64,000 nucleotides of DNA, taken from contig JALHQH010000025.1 in assembly GCA_022842065.1 (NCBI GenBank), positions 31,316-95,315 on the forward strand. The letters run 5' to 3'. The notes under the pieces are model-generated. The model was not told where the DNA came from and ran no database searches. It was given only the letters and a program-made list of their open reading frames with translations. The position numbers were made by a program, and so were the translations under genes. Below, in pieces: positions 28,799-38,374 of the stretch (position 1 is its first letter; every line of letters starts with the position of its first letter). The stretch is from Caldilineaceae bacterium. Lineage in GTDB: Bacteria > Chloroflexota > Anaerolineae > Caldilineales > Caldilineaceae.

Positions 28799-29742
28799 CC
28801 GGCGCGAAAGCGCCAGATATCTTCAGCATGTTCGGCACTGTGCAGGGCCAGACCATAAAAAAAGCCGGAGAGTAACCCGGTTTCGCTCCAACCGTAGTCA
28901 CCCATGCTTGCCAGCGTTTCGTCGCTGGCGCCATCAAAATGGCGGAGCAGGCGCCGATGATAGGTCATCAAACCATCGCAGATGTCGATCATGTTCAAGC
29001 TAGCCCGTTCTGCCAGCAGTTTGGCGTTGATATCGTCCACGCCGTTGCCATCCAGCCACGGGGAGAGCGATTCCGACGCAACCGTCGGCCACTGTTTGAC
29101 GACGATCTCCCCATATTCGTTCCAGGCCAACAGATGAACGAGCACATCGCGGATTGACCAGCTTCCACAGACATGCGTACTGATAATCGTGGCTTCGTGG
29201 AGGCCGCTGATCCCATCCATGAGATTGTTATGCTGGCGCAACAGAAACGCCCGTAGATCAGCGCGCGACCAGCGTTGCAAGGAGCCGGCATAACGGTAAA
29301 GCTCCTGGCTGTGTAGCCGAGTATGGCGTACCATATGCGCTAGGAGCTCTTGTAAGATGAGGGTTCGTTCCCCCTCAGGGTATGGGTGCGCCAACGCCTG
29401 ATCATCAAGGGCCGCGGCAAAATCGACCAGCTGTTGCCGGGCTTGATCGGCCGCCGCCAGAATTTCGGGCCAGGATCGATCACGATCAAGTCCGGCGCGC
29501 TCGTCGTTGTGCAGCGGCGGACGGGCAAAGCCAGTGGCGGCAGAGCTACCATGGTGGGCCGCGATCAGGCGCTGACACTGATAGTCATCCCAAAAGGCGA
29601 CATGCGCCATTAGCGCTTTGGGGGCCCAGCCATTTTCCATGTGCCCGGTCTCAATCTCGTGCTCATCGAGTAGGCCAAAGGTGCGGCAGAGACTAGCATA
29701 GGCGGCCTGCAACTGTCCAGCAAGTTCGTCTCCTGTACTCAT
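28783..29742 (-). CDS. tandem DinB-fold protein (DinB plus ClbS/DfsB-like half)
   Basis: 319 residues forming two four-helix DinB-like halves. First half 1-150 (NGWAPKALMAHVAFWDDYQCQRLI, ELLAHMVRHTRLHSQELYRYAG); second 155-310 (SWSIRDVLVHLLAWNEYGEIVVKQW, GLALHSAEHAEDIWRF). Each half has histidines where DinB/YfiT enzymes bind metal. Family members act as thiol transferases or small-molecule detoxifying enzymes; ClbS protects against colibactin. Actual substrate unknown. The last residues (GGVKG) and stop come from the adjoining repeat array. Confidence 0.8.
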   Translation of the reverse strand: MSTGDELAGQLQAAYASLCRTFGLLDEHEIETGHMENGWAPKALMAHVAFWDDYQCQRLIAAHHGSSAATGFARPPLHNDERAGLDRDRSWPEILAAADQARQQLVDFAAALDDQALAHPYPEGERTLILQELLAHMVRHTRLHSQELYRYAGSLQRWSRADLRAFLLRQHNNLMDGISGLHEATIISTHVCGSWSIRDVLVHLLAWNEYGEIVVKQWPTVASESLSPWLDGNGVDDINAKLLAERASLNMIDICDGLMTYHRRLLRHFDGASDETLASMGDYGWSETGLLSGFFYGLALHSAEHAEDIWRFRAGGVKG

Positions 29743-29827
29743 AATGTCTCTTTCTATACTATAGCAGAAGAATACAGATCCAAACCTTACAAATTATGTA
29801 ATCTTGCGACATCTGTCTTACTATAAA

Positions 29828-29861
29828 GAGGATCGGCGCAATTGACAAAACGCCGATCCTC
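29828..29861 (-). terminator. hairpin downstream of rhaM
   Basis: 11-bp perfect stem GAGGATCGGCG (29828-29838) / CGCCGATCCTC (29851-29861); on the minus strand it is followed by TTTAT. Confidence 0.65.
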
Positions 29862-29909
29862 CAATTTTGCGCTAGCCCGCCTTGCCGCCGCCACGGTTTG
29901 GTGCCCTAC

Positions 29910-30230
29910 TCAGGCCAGATGAAAGACTTCTTCTAGGACTAAGAGCCCTTCATCGGGACGCTGCCCGGCGAGTTCCTCGAAATAGGGCCCCATTGCTGCC
30001 TGCCAGCGTTCATTGATTTCACGGGTAGCCATCCCCGCGCGGGCCGCCTCAAAATCGGGCGTTTCGAGATAGCCGACCAGCAGGCCATCGTCACGCAGAA
30101 AGAGGGAATAGTTGTGCCACCCCGTCTCGCGGAGGGCTTGTAACATCTCCTCCCAAACCGCTGCGTGGGCTTTTTTATACTCGACCAGTTTGTCAGCCTT
30201 GACTTTGAGTAGGAAACAGACACGTTGCAT
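29910..30230 (-). CDS. rhaM: L-rhamnose mutarotase-family protein
   Basis: 106 residues, the family length (RhaM about 104). RVCFLLKVKADKLVEYKKAHAAVWEEML holds the conserved histidine, and YSLFLRDDGLLVGYLET plus MNERW-like INERWQAAMGPYFEEL complete the ferredoxin-like fold. Interconverts alpha and beta anomers of rhamnose (or another deoxysugar). Start at 30230 follows GGAGAA. No rhamnose isomerase or kinase gene is nearby, so it may serve a distant pathway. Confidence 0.88.
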   Translation of the reverse strand: MQRVCFLLKVKADKLVEYKKAHAAVWEEMLQALRETGWHNYSLFLRDDGLLVGYLETPDFEAARAGMATREINERWQAAMGPYFEELAGQRPDEGLLVLEEVFHLA

Positions 30231-30590
30231 ACGATACTTCTCCAATCATGACTTTATGGTTATTTAACGCCGCTCATTTAACTTGGATCGTTTTGGTGGG
30301 CAGGACAGTTGATCGTTGTCAGGTAGTAGATTACGGTCAGATTAGTATATCATGCCCGCTGAAAAGGTGAAGAATCTGATTGCGATCCACTGTTTCTACA
30401 ATAAAGCCCCGATCTTTTGCACCCCCACAGATCCATCGTTGGGGATTACCACTGAAAGGGCTACTGCGCGGCGCATTTTTGCGTTCGCCTAGGGTTTGCC
30501 CCGTCAAGTAGCGGGTAGTAAGATGGTCTAACGTTATTAACCGTAAGCCCTTACCCATCAGTAGCTTGTTACTATCATTGATGCGCAACT
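30231..30590. other. intergenic region before the secreted nuclease gene
   Basis: About 360 bases between divergent genes. One 83-codon open frame on the minus strand (30337-30588) has no ribosome site and no recognisable composition; I treat it as chance. No hairpin array here. Confidence 0.5.
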
Positions 30591-32708
30591 ATGCCCAAAC
30601 AATTTTTGCAATGGCGATGGGGCGCTTTGCCCCTCTTACTCTTAATTACTTTTGCCCATCCCGCTATACGTTGGCGCACAACCAATGCCGCCACTTTAAT
30701 ACCAATCTACGCCCTGCAAGGCACCGGCCCAAGTTCCCCCTATGATCAAGCCTGGGTGGACAGCTATGGCCTTGTCACGGGCGTTGTGGCAGACGGCTTC
30801 TATCTGCAAGATCCCAGCGGTGATGGCGACCCGGCGACGAGTGATGGCATCTTTGTCTATACGCGACTGGTGCCAACCGTCCAACCAGGGACGTGCATCG
30901 AGGTCGTGCGCGCGTTTGTCGATGAATTCTACGAGAAGACCGAACTCTCCCGCACTAAGGCCATTCAGCCCTCAACCCGCTGTGCCGTTACCGCCATCGA
31001 TCCCGTTGCGCTACCCATCCCACGCTTGGGGGAAGCGGCGGGCGCACGCTGGGAAGCCTATGAAGGGATGGTGGTGGCCTTTGCGCCCTTCACGGGGACC
31101 GTCCAAGGTCCAACCCAACATTTTGCCGATGGCGAACGCGAGCTGGCCCTGCTCGATGCGCGGCTGGCGCCCTACGTTACAGGGGAACGGGTCTTCCAAC
31201 ACGACGGCACCGCCCACGCCAGCTTGCTCTACCTTAGTAATACGCTGGGCGCGCCTTTGCCTGATCTGGATTGGGGGCAAGCGGCCCGTGTCGGTCCAGC
31301 GGCAACCGACCCCATCACGACAACCCGTGCGATTCTCGACTATAACTTTGGCAAATATCAACTTCTGCTTTGGCCGGATGCACAGGTAACGCCCCTCGCC
31401 AAAGTGATAGCCGAAACTCGCCATGATGGTACGCTGGAGCAGACCGTTGCCGCCACCGCCGCCGACTTCACGCTCTGTATTTACAATGTACATGGGTTGG
31501 GACGCGGGAGTGAACAGTATGCCGTGCCGCAGGAATATGATCAACAACTGGCCAAACGGGCCCGCACCATTGCCGAAAGTTTACAGGGCTGTACAATCAT
31601 TGGCTTACAGGAAACTGGTACGCCTGAGGATGCCGAGCGACTGGCGGCTTTGCTGCGCGACAGTTTTGCTCTGGACTATGCGGCGGTGGCCATTGCCGGT
31701 CCCAATACGCAAAGCTTAGAATTCCCGCTGACCAACAGTCTGTTGTTCAGGCGCGATCGCGTCCAGCTGTTGGCGAGCCGTTTACCACAGCACTGTTCAC
31801 CGCAAGATTATGAAACCATCGTCATACCAGGTGAATGCCCGCCGGGTGAATATGCCCTTTTTGATCGCCCACCGCTGGTTGTCGATCTGGCTGTCCAAGG
31901 GGCGTGGGGCGAACCATTTCCGCTCACGGTGATCGTCAACCATTGGAAGAGCAAGGGCGGCGACGAAAGTGTCAATGTTGTCCGGCGGACGGCCCAAGCC
32001 CGCCATGTGGCGACGCTGGTCCAAGCCATGATCGACGCCAACCCCGCCGCGCAGGTGGTCGTCTTGGGTGATCTGAATGACTATTATCAGAGTGGTCCAG
32101 TCGAAGCGTTGCGCACAGGGGTCGAGCCGCCCTTGTTTCATCTCTATGCTTATTTGCCGGCCCAAGAAAATTATAGCTACATCTTTAATGGCGCCAGCCA
32201 AGTGCTCGATCACATCCTCGTCACTCCTGGGTTGACACCACAGATTGCCCTGGTTGATCCCGTGCGCATCAACGCCAACTACGCAGCGGGGGCCGCCGAT
32301 CAGGTGGCGAACCTGGCGCGTTCCAGTGATCACGATCCCGTTGCGATAAAAATTCGCCCAGGTGGTGCGGCGATGCTTGGCGGCAACCTTGGTCATCCGG
32401 GGATAACATTGCACATCTCACCCCCAGCACAATTGCCGCTGCACTCGACTATAACCGACGCACAAGGGGAGTTCAGATTTTGGGATCTGCCGCCGGGCGA
32501 TTACCATTTAACCATATTGGCACCACCCGAGCTGGCACCAAGCAGCGTCCAGGCAACCTTTGTCCAGTCGACCACGTTGGCGGCCGGCTATCACCACTGG
32601 GATGCGCCTAAGTTTACGCATCAGACAAGTGCGGTCGGGATGGCTACCATCTTTGTTGGATCGACCCTACTGGACCAGACCCGTCACCAGTTGGCTAACG
32701 GTCAGTAG
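30591..32708 (+). CDS. secreted endonuclease/exonuclease/phosphatase-family nuclease
   Basis: 705 residues, signal peptide to about 33 (LPLLLLITFAHPAIRWRTTNAAT). N-terminal OB-like region (QGTGPSSPYDQAW..VTGVVADGFYLQDPSGDGDPATSDGIFVY) as in ExeM/NucH extracellular DNases. The EEP catalytic domain spans about 295-590: NVHGLG, GLQETGTPEDAERL, VNHWKSKGG, VVLGDLNDYYQ, and SSDHDPVAIKI, all main catalytic residues present. A C-terminal carboxypeptidase-regulatory-like beta sandwich (GITLHISPPAQ...GEFRFWDLPPGDYHLTI) follows. Likely degrades extracellular DNA for nutrients. Confidence 0.9.
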   Translation: MPKQFLQWRWGALPLLLLITFAHPAIRWRTTNAATLIPIYALQGTGPSSPYDQAWVDSYGLVTGVVADGFYLQDPSGDGDPATSDGIFVYTRLVPTVQPGTCIEVVRAFVDEFYEKTELSRTKAIQPSTRCAVTAIDPVALPIPRLGEAAGARWEAYEGMVVAFAPFTGTVQGPTQHFADGERELALLDARLAPYVTGERVFQHDGTAHASLLYLSNTLGAPLPDLDWGQAARVGPAATDPITTTRAILDYNFGKYQLLLWPDAQVTPLAKVIAETRHDGTLEQTVAATAADFTLCIYNVHGLGRGSEQYAVPQEYDQQLAKRARTIAESLQGCTIIGLQETGTPEDAERLAALLRDSFALDYAAVAIAGPNTQSLEFPLTNSLLFRRDRVQLLASRLPQHCSPQDYETIVIPGECPPGEYALFDRPPLVVDLAVQGAWGEPFPLTVIVNHWKSKGGDESVNVVRRTAQARHVATLVQAMIDANPAAQVVVLGDLNDYYQSGPVEALRTGVEPPLFHLYAYLPAQENYSYIFNGASQVLDHILVTPGLTPQIALVDPVRINANYAAGAADQVANLARSSDHDPVAIKIRPGGAAMLGGNLGHPGITLHISPPAQLPLHSTITDAQGEFRFWDLPPGDYHLTILAPPELAPSSVQATFVQSTTLAAGYHHWDAPKFTHQTSAVGMATIFVGSTLLDQTRHQLANGQ

Positions 32709-32787
32709 GTGGTCAGTGGTTGGTGGCGGGTGCCTGCCAGGCGCGTCAGTGGTCAGTCGTCTAATTTTGTAGTAAACGAGGATCTCT

Positions 32788-33303
32788 ATGAAGCATGTCT
32801 ACCTCAGTTGGCACGATGCGGAAGAATTAATCAGCAACCTCATTTTTAAGCTTAATACGCCCTACGATGCGATTTTAATGATCGCGCGTGGTGGTATTAT
32901 TCCCGGCGGCATGATCGCCGAGGCCCTCAAGATGCACCATGTCCTCACCGCCTCGGTCCTCTTTACCGATGACCAGAACAACGCGCCCAGCAGCCGCATG
33001 AGTTGGCCGCGTTTTGTGCAGTTTCCCACCGATCCATTGCTCGATGGGCGCAAGATCCTGGTGGTTGACAACTTGTGGAACAGGGGCCGCACAATTCTGG
33101 CCGTCAAAGGGCGGATCGAGACTGCGGGCGGCTATCCCGAATTGGCAGTCCTTCACTGGCGCCCGTCGAGCAGCCTCTTCCCGGATCAGCAGCCTGATCA
33201 TTATGTTGAGATCACCGAAGACTTTATTCACTATCCCTGGCAGCGTATCGACGATTCGGATTATCGCGTCCTGGCGAATCCACTGGTGCCGTCGTTATCC
33301 TGA
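32788..33303 (+). CDS. phosphoribosyltransferase-family protein
   Basis: 171 residues. Type I PRTase fold: AILMIARGGIIPGGMIAEAL is the pyrophosphate-loop region and KILVVDNLWNRGRTILAVK corresponds to the PRPP-binding loop, although the usual VDDxxxTG is altered to VDNLWNRGRT. Related to Gpt/Hpt-like purine PRTases by overall order. The changed PRPP motif leaves activity uncertain; substrate unknown. Start follows ACGAGGA. Confidence 0.82.
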   Translation: MKHVYLSWHDAEELISNLIFKLNTPYDAILMIARGGIIPGGMIAEALKMHHVLTASVLFTDDQNNAPSSRMSWPRFVQFPTDPLLDGRKILVVDNLWNRGRTILAVKGRIETAGGYPELAVLHWRPSSSLFPDQQPDHYVEITEDFIHYPWQRIDDSDYRVLANPLVPSLS

Positions 33304-33338
33304 CCAAAAGTAGATACCAAGGCTAGCGCAAAATTTAA

Positions 33339-33395
33339 ATTATCCACGAAGAAAAAGATTCGCTTTAGTGTGTCTTCATGTGCTTCGTGGATAAT
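33339..33395. repeat. 13-bp stem hairpin before nth
   Basis: ATTATCCACGAAG (33339-33351) / CTTCGTGGATAAT (33383-33395), interior with GATTCGCTTTAGTGTGTCTTC. Could be a terminator for the PRTase gene. Confidence 0.55.
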
Positions 33396-33434
33396 TATTT
33401 GCTTGAAATGGCCTAAGATGGAGAGAGAAACAGC

Positions 33435-34094
33435 ATGATGCAGGGAACTGAGTTGACTGCCGATCAACCCGCAACCGAGCGAATTAGTGAGATACTGCGC
33501 CTGCTGCATGCGCAGTATCCAGAGATCGAGTGTGCCCTCCACCATCGCAACGCGTTTGAATTGCTGGTGGCGACGATTCTCTCGGCCCAGTGTACCGACG
33601 CGCGGGTCAACAAGGTGACCCCGGCGCTCTTTGCGCGCTTTCCCACCCCCACCGCAATGGCCGGTGCCGATCTGCTCGAATTAGAAGGGCTAGTGCTTTC
33701 GACCGGGTTTTACCATCACAAGGCGAAAAATATCCAGGCCGCAGCCCAACGCATCGTCACGGTTTATGGCGGCGAAGTGCCCCAGACGATGGCCGAGTTG
33801 TTGACGCTGGGTGGGGTGGCGCGCAAGACAGCCAATGTGGTCCTAGGTGTAATTCACCGCATCGCCGACGGTGTGGTCGTGGACACCCATGTCAAGCGCC
33901 TTTCCGGCCGCCTGGGGTTGACTGCCGAAACCACCCCCGAAAAGATCGAGCGCGACCTGATGGTGCTGGTCCCCCAATCGGAATGGATCGATTTTTCCCA
34001 CATGCTGATCTTTCATGGCCGCCAGGTCTGCGATGCACGCAAGCCGCGCTGTGGGATTTGTACGCTCAGTCACCTCTGTCCGTCAGCAATGTGA
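33435..34094 (+). CDS. nth: endonuclease III
   Basis: Base-excision repair glycosylase/AP lyase for oxidised pyrimidines. 219 residues. Helix-hairpin-helix LLTLGGVARKTANVVLG with catalytic K131; catalytic D150 in VVVDTHVKRLSGRLGL; [4Fe-4S] cysteines C199, C206, C209, C215 with the canonical 6-2-5 spacing. ATG at 33435 (or 33438) follows GGAGAGAG. Transcribed alone, followed by a short AAAACGTAAAACGTG word tract. Confidence 0.95.
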   Translation: MMQGTELTADQPATERISEILRLLHAQYPEIECALHHRNAFELLVATILSAQCTDARVNKVTPALFARFPTPTAMAGADLLELEGLVLSTGFYHHKAKNIQAAAQRIVTVYGGEVPQTMAELLTLGGVARKTANVVLGVIHRIADGVVVDTHVKRLSGRLGLTAETTPEKIERDLMVLVPQSEWIDFSHMLIFHGRQVCDARKPRCGICTLSHLCPSAM

Positions 34095-34152
34095 GGCGTA
34101 AAACGTAAAACGTGCTGCGTAACTCATTGCTACCATGAAAGTATAATTTGCT

Positions 34153-34911
34153 ATGTTGCGTCTGCCCCTGACCGCACTGTCGATTGTCTGTTTGATCCTG
34201 TTAAGTTGTTGGTCGATCTGGCGCACTACCGTGGTGCCGCTCTATACTCCAGCCGCGGTGACCCCAGCCTTAGTGACCCCAATCGCCACGGTAACCGCCG
34301 CGCCGGCTGTGGTGGCGCGGCCTCAACCCACCGCCACCACACCGCCACTCATCGTTATAACCGGGGTGGCATCATTGCCGCCGTTCCAACTGCTGCTGCC
34401 ACCCGACTGGCAAGCGGTCCACCTGCCCAATGATCGGGCACAAGCGCAGTTGCAGGCCGTTGTGCAGACGCAACTGCGCGCGGCGCGGTTTAACGATGGA
34501 CGACCAGGAGCAATGGATTTTGTGTTGGCCTGGCCCACCACTGCCAGCCAATCAAGTGGCCTGATCGCCTATCGCGCACCCCGCCACGAGCTGACGCTGG
34601 CACAGTATGTTGCTGATAGCGCCGCTGGCCTGCGCGCCCAGCCCGGTGTCACGTTGCATCAGGCCACAGTTGATTACACCCTTCACGCGGAAGTGCCGGT
34701 TGCTTTACTCCATTACACCTTGTCCGCCGGTCAAAGCGCTGGGCAAGAAGGCTATCAGGTGCTGCTCTTTGATGAAGCGGCGACGCATCTGCTACTCCTT
34801 ACCTTTATCGCGCCCGTGAGCGCTGGGCATACCGCCCTCATGGCAACGACCGCGGATCAACCGCCCGTCCCGGCCATCATCCAAGCCATCGTCCATGCGG
34901 TTAAACGCTAA
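34153..34911 (+). CDS. uncharacterised secreted or lipid-anchored protein
   Basis: 252 residues. N-terminal hydrophobic segment ending CLILLSC, a possible lipobox, then a Thr/Ala/Pro linker (about 33-75) and a ~170-residue domain starting FQLLLPPDWQAVHLP. The order PPDW..., AYRAPRHELTLAQYVADSAAGLRAQPG..., VALLHYTLSAG..., HLLLLTFIAP resembles PsbP/DUF1795-type 'damage-inducible' surface domains, but this is only a structural impression. Function unknown. Confidence 0.7.
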   Translation: MLRLPLTALSIVCLILLSCWSIWRTTVVPLYTPAAVTPALVTPIATVTAAPAVVARPQPTATTPPLIVITGVASLPPFQLLLPPDWQAVHLPNDRAQAQLQAVVQTQLRAARFNDGRPGAMDFVLAWPTTASQSSGLIAYRAPRHELTLAQYVADSAAGLRAQPGVTLHQATVDYTLHAEVPVALLHYTLSAGQSAGQEGYQVLLFDEAATHLLLLTFIAPVSAGHTALMATTADQPPVPAIIQAIVHAVKR

Positions 34912-34971
34912 GACTTACCCGGCTACCGGCGGCTGAGCCTGTCGAAGCCGTTGGTAGCCGGGTAAGTCTTA
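34909..34971. terminator. 19-bp bidirectional hairpin with GGCTGAGCCTGTCGAAGCC loop
   Basis: Perfect 19-bp stem 34909-34927 / 34953-34971 (TAAGACTTACCCGGCTACC), whose loop carries GGCTGAGCCTGTCGAAGCC. It contains the stop of the plus-strand gene and ends 5 bases before the stop of the convergent MFS gene. Confidence 0.8.
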
Positions 34972-34975
34972 ACCA

Positions 34976-36253
34976 CTAATCATCCGCGGCGGCCATCACG
35001 GGGGCGGCTACGGCCGGGTTGCGCAGTCCGGGTAGCAGCGTGGCAATCATCCCGATCAGCAGCAGTCCCACCGTGGCTTGCAAGGTTACCGCCTGTGGCA
35101 CGCCCACCAGATCCGACAGCAGACCGGTCTGCAATTTGCCCAATGGATCGGCGCTAATCGCCAAGACCAGACTGCCAATTGCGCGGCTGCGCATCTCATC
35201 GCTGGCGGCCAGCAGGATGATCGAGCTCTGCATACTGCCAAAACAGGCCTGCCCGATCCCCATGAGGAACAACATGCCCCACGAGAGCGAAAAATTGGTG
35301 GAGAGCGAAAAGGCAATCAGGGTCAGCGACATAAAACTCGTGCCCACCACAAAGATCCAGCCCTGGCTAAAACGCCCGCGTAGCTTAATGATCAAGTAAA
35401 GCCCCAAAAACGCGCCAATGCCGGACCCCGTCCCCAAAAAGCCCAAACCGACCGGCCCCTGTAACAGGACATCGCGCGCAAAGACCGAGAGTAAGGTCAT
35501 ATAAGGAAAGACGAAGAGATTCATCACCGCCGTCACTAGCAGCACGCCGAGAATCGCCTGGTGATGGCGGGCATAGCGCAGCGTTTCGCCAATCACCGTC
35601 CACGGTGATAGTTGGGGCCGCATACTGTTGCGGGGGATCGGCTGCTGCGAGATGGTATGGAGCACCAAGAGGGTTGTCAGCGAAATCAGCGCCATGCTGA
35701 TAAAACAGCCCAGTGCCCCATAAACGGCGATCAGCACCCCTGCTAAGGCCGGGCCTAGAATGCGCGCCACATTTTGCGACAGGTTTTCCAGCAACATGGC
35801 ATCCAACGTCCGCTCCTTGCCGACCAGATCGGGCATGAGCGCACGGCGTGCCGGCCAATCCAGCGCCCAACAGGCCCCCACGACAAAGGAAGCTAAGGCT
35901 AAGTGCCAAATCGCCAACTGATCAAGCCAGAGCAGCAGGCTAATTGTGAGGTAGGCCAGCAGATTAAGCGTTTGCGCCGCAATGATGATCCGGCGGCGGC
36001 CAAAACGGTCGATCAAGGAGCCATTAAAAAAGCCGAGCACGGGAAAGGGGACCGAGCGGCAGAAACCGACCAGCGCCACCAGCCAGGCCGAATTGGTGAG
36101 ATCAAGCACCAACCAGCCCAGTACCGTCCCCTCCATAAAGATCGTGGCCCACCAAAGGCCATTGCTGAGCAGCAAGCGCTGGTAATCGACGCTGCGCAAG
36201 GGGGTAAAAAGCCCCGTAAAACGCGGCGTCCCCGTCAGTGATTGAGTTGGCAT
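34976..36253 (-). CDS. major facilitator superfamily transporter
   Basis: 425 residues, about twelve membrane segments. N-terminal FTPLRSVDYQRLLLSNGLWW and the loop 2-3 signature GSLIDRFGRRRIII place it in the MFS_3/EntS-like group of exporters. C-terminal half carries PVGLGFLGTGSGIGAFLGLYLI. It is 3 bases downstream of the enolase-superfamily gene in the same operon, so transport or efflux of a sugar acid or related compound is plausible though this subfamily usually exports. Confidence 0.88.
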   Translation of the reverse strand: MPTQSLTGTPRFTGLFTPLRSVDYQRLLLSNGLWWATIFMEGTVLGWLVLDLTNSAWLVALVGFCRSVPFPVLGFFNGSLIDRFGRRRIIIAAQTLNLLAYLTISLLLWLDQLAIWHLALASFVVGACWALDWPARRALMPDLVGKERTLDAMLLENLSQNVARILGPALAGVLIAVYGALGCFISMALISLTTLLVLHTISQQPIPRNSMRPQLSPWTVIGETLRYARHHQAILGVLLVTAVMNLFVFPYMTLLSVFARDVLLQGPVGLGFLGTGSGIGAFLGLYLIIKLRGRFSQGWIFVVGTSFMSLTLIAFSLSTNFSLSWGMLFLMGIGQACFGSMQSSIILLAASDEMRSRAIGSLVLAISADPLGKLQTGLLSDLVGVPQAVTLQATVGLLLIGMIATLLPGLRNPAVAAPVMAAADD

Positions 36254-36256
36254 GGC

Positions 36257-37399
36257 CTACTCCTCGCTGGGTTGCCGCAACTTGCGCAGCGGGAATTGGC
36301 GATAGGGATGCCGCACCAAGGCCGCTTCATCAAGTTCAAGCCCAAGGCCGGGCGCGGTGGGCAAGGTGATATAGCCGTTCTCCACCACAAAGGGGTGATT
36401 GGTTAATTCTGCCCCCATCGCTGCAAAATTGACAAAATATTCGGTGATAAGGAAATTGGTCATGCCGGCCGCCGCGTGCAGGGTGGCGGCCAGGCCCAAC
36501 GTGGTGCTGTTGTAGTTATGGGGTGCCACTGCAACATGGTGGACCTCGGCCATTGCCGCGATCTCGCGCAGTTCGAGAATCCCCCCCACGTTGCAGACAT
36601 CCGGGTTGATAATATCGGCCGCGCGCCGGGCAAAGAGCTCCTTGAACTCCAGCTTGGTATACACCTCTTCGCCGCTTACCACCGGAATGTTGATCTGGGC
36701 GCGCGCTTCGACCAGACTATCCAGATCGCGAAAAGAGACCGGCTCCTCGTACCAGAAGGGGCGCTCTGCTTCCATCCGTTGCGCCACCCGTACGGCATGC
36801 ATGGGGGCCAGCCGGCGATGTACCTCGATTAGAATTTCAACATCGGGACCAACCGCTGCGCGCACCGCGGCCACTTTGGCTACTGCCTCATCCTCTTGCT
36901 TGCGGTCGATGTAGGCGCGCCAGGGGTTGGGAAAGGGATCAAACTTGAGCGCGGTAAAGCCCTGTGCCACGACCGCAGCGGCCTGTTTTGCCGCTTCATC
37001 CGGGGTGCCGCCCCCGCCCCAGCCATTGGCATAGACCCGCACCCGTTCGCGACACTTGCCGCCGAGCAGATTGTAGACCGGCTGCCCAGTGGCTTTGCCG
37101 ACAATGTCCCAGAGCGCGTGCTCAATCGCACTGATCGCGCAGTAGAATTCCATGGAGCCACGCTTATTGGCATAGTCGTTGTAGGCGAGAAAGGTAAAAT
37201 GTTTGATCGCAAAGGGATCGCGGCCGGTGAGATAGCGACCCAACTGGTTGATGTGGGTTTCAATCGCCTGGTCGCGGTCGGCTTGGGTATAGGCTTCGCC
37301 CCAGCCGTAGAGGCCTTGGTCGGTTTCGATTTTGACAAACAGCCAGTTCTTGCCGACGCCGGGATCGACAAGATAGGTTTTGAGCGCGGTGACTTGCAT
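36257..37399 (-). CDS. mandelate racemase/galactonate-dehydratase-like enzyme
   Basis: 380-residue enolase-superfamily enzyme, cytoplasmic. Lid domain 1-110 (GLYGWGEAYTQADRDQAIETHI, AIEHALWDIVGKATGQPVYNLLGG). Barrel residues: K152/D154 in ALKFDPF, E192 and H194 in IEVHRRLAP, E218 in WYEEP, E244 in SGEEVY, and H294 in APHNY. The pattern with a histidine two residues after the first metal ligand is that of acid-sugar dehydratases (D-galactonate, mannonate). Substrate cannot be settled from sequence. In one operon with the MFS gene and, upstream, the nitrilase and interrupted CBM9-like gene. Confidence 0.88.
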   Translation of the reverse strand: MQVTALKTYLVDPGVGKNWLFVKIETDQGLYGWGEAYTQADRDQAIETHINQLGRYLTGRDPFAIKHFTFLAYNDYANKRGSMEFYCAISAIEHALWDIVGKATGQPVYNLLGGKCRERVRVYANGWGGGGTPDEAAKQAAAVVAQGFTALKFDPFPNPWRAYIDRKQEDEAVAKVAAVRAAVGPDVEILIEVHRRLAPMHAVRVAQRMEAERPFWYEEPVSFRDLDSLVEARAQINIPVVSGEEVYTKLEFKELFARRAADIINPDVCNVGGILELREIAAMAEVHHVAVAPHNYNSTTLGLAATLHAAAGMTNFLITEYFVNFAAMGAELTNHPFVVENGYITLPTAPGLGLELDEAALVRHPYRQFPLRKLRQPSEE

Positions 37400-37570
37400 A
37401 TGGTTCCTCGTCTGCTTTTATGGTGATGGCCCAAGGCTGCATCTGCGTTATGCACGCAGGGGGAAGCAGCCTTGCGGCTTGATCTAGGTATAGGGGCAGT
37501 ATACCGCAGAACGCTGAATTTTCAGAAGCGCGCTTTTTGTCCCAGCTTTGCCCTTTGTCTTGGAACAGAC

Positions 37571-38374
37571 TTATCCGCCACTGGCTTCTTGATACCGCTC
37601 GGGCGCATAGCGCGTCGCCAGCAAACCGGTGGCGGCGTCGAGGTTGAGCGACTGTACTAGTACCCCCGCTTGCCCATAAGGCAAGTACGCCTGACACTCA
37701 CCCGCTGGGTCGATCAGGCTGGTGGCCGCTTCTTGAAAACGCAAGCCATAGTTGACACTGGCAAAGTAGATCGTGTTCTCCTTGCTGCGCATCATCATCG
37801 CCTTTTCATAATAGGGCGCGTCGGCCGCGCCCCACTGTGTCAGCAACACGCCGGTTTCATCACTGCCGGTGTGTTGGGGGTGAAAGACAATTTTGGCCCC
37901 ACGCACCGCGGCCCAGCGCACGGTCTCCGGATAGCGCCAACCCTCATGGCAGATCGTCACCCCAAACTTCACGCCATTGACGGTGAAGAGTTGACGGCTA
38001 TGGCCAGGGACATAGTACGGATCTTCGCTGGGGTCCAGTTGATTCTTGGTTTGGTAGCCTTGCAATTGACCATCGGCGTCAATCACCGCGGCGGCGATCT
38101 GTGGGCCGGCAGGGGTAAGCCGTTCCATGCCCAGGATCGTCGCGATCCCATAGGCGTGTGACCACTGCTGCACCGTTTGTAAGATCAGATCCTGGGTGGT
38201 CTGAGCATAGGGCAACACCGCAATCCCCACCCCGTGCAGACCGGGCAGATAGGCTTCCGGGAAACAGACGATCACCGCCCCTTGGGCCGCCGCTTCGGCC
38301 AGGGCGTGTTTGATTTTTGCTAAGCCGTCATCCAGGGACAGGGCGACGCGCGGTGAAGCCAAGGCGATAATCAT
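37571..38374 (-). CDS. carbon-nitrogen hydrolase (nitrilase superfamily)
   Basis: 267 residues. Catalytic triad E40 (CFPEAYLPG), K110 (YQTKNQLDPSEDPYY) and C142 (ICHEGWRYPE) intact. Hydrolyses an amide, N-carbamoyl or nitrile bond; substrate unknown. Its ATG overlaps the stop of the upstream CBM9-like fragment (ATGA), showing that the two were translationally coupled before the IS insertion; it now may lack its original promoter. Confidence 0.9.
   Translation of the reverse strand: MIIALASPRVALSLDDGLAKIKHALAEAAAQGAVIVCFPEAYLPGLHGVGIAVLPYAQTTQDLILQTVQQWSHAYGIATILGMERLTPAGPQIAAAVIDADGQLQGYQTKNQLDPSEDPYYVPGHSRQLFTVNGVKFGVTICHEGWRYPETVRWAAVRGAKIVFHPQHTGSDETGVLLTQWGAADAPYYEKAMMMRSKENTIYFASVNYGLRFQEAATSLIDPAGECQAYLPYGQAGVLVQSLNLDAATGLLATRYAPERYQEASGG

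Noticed and set aside
30337..30588. 83-codon minus-strand frame upstream of the secreted nuclease
   Set aside because: No ribosome site, no family resemblance, and a divergent intergenic position; likely chance.
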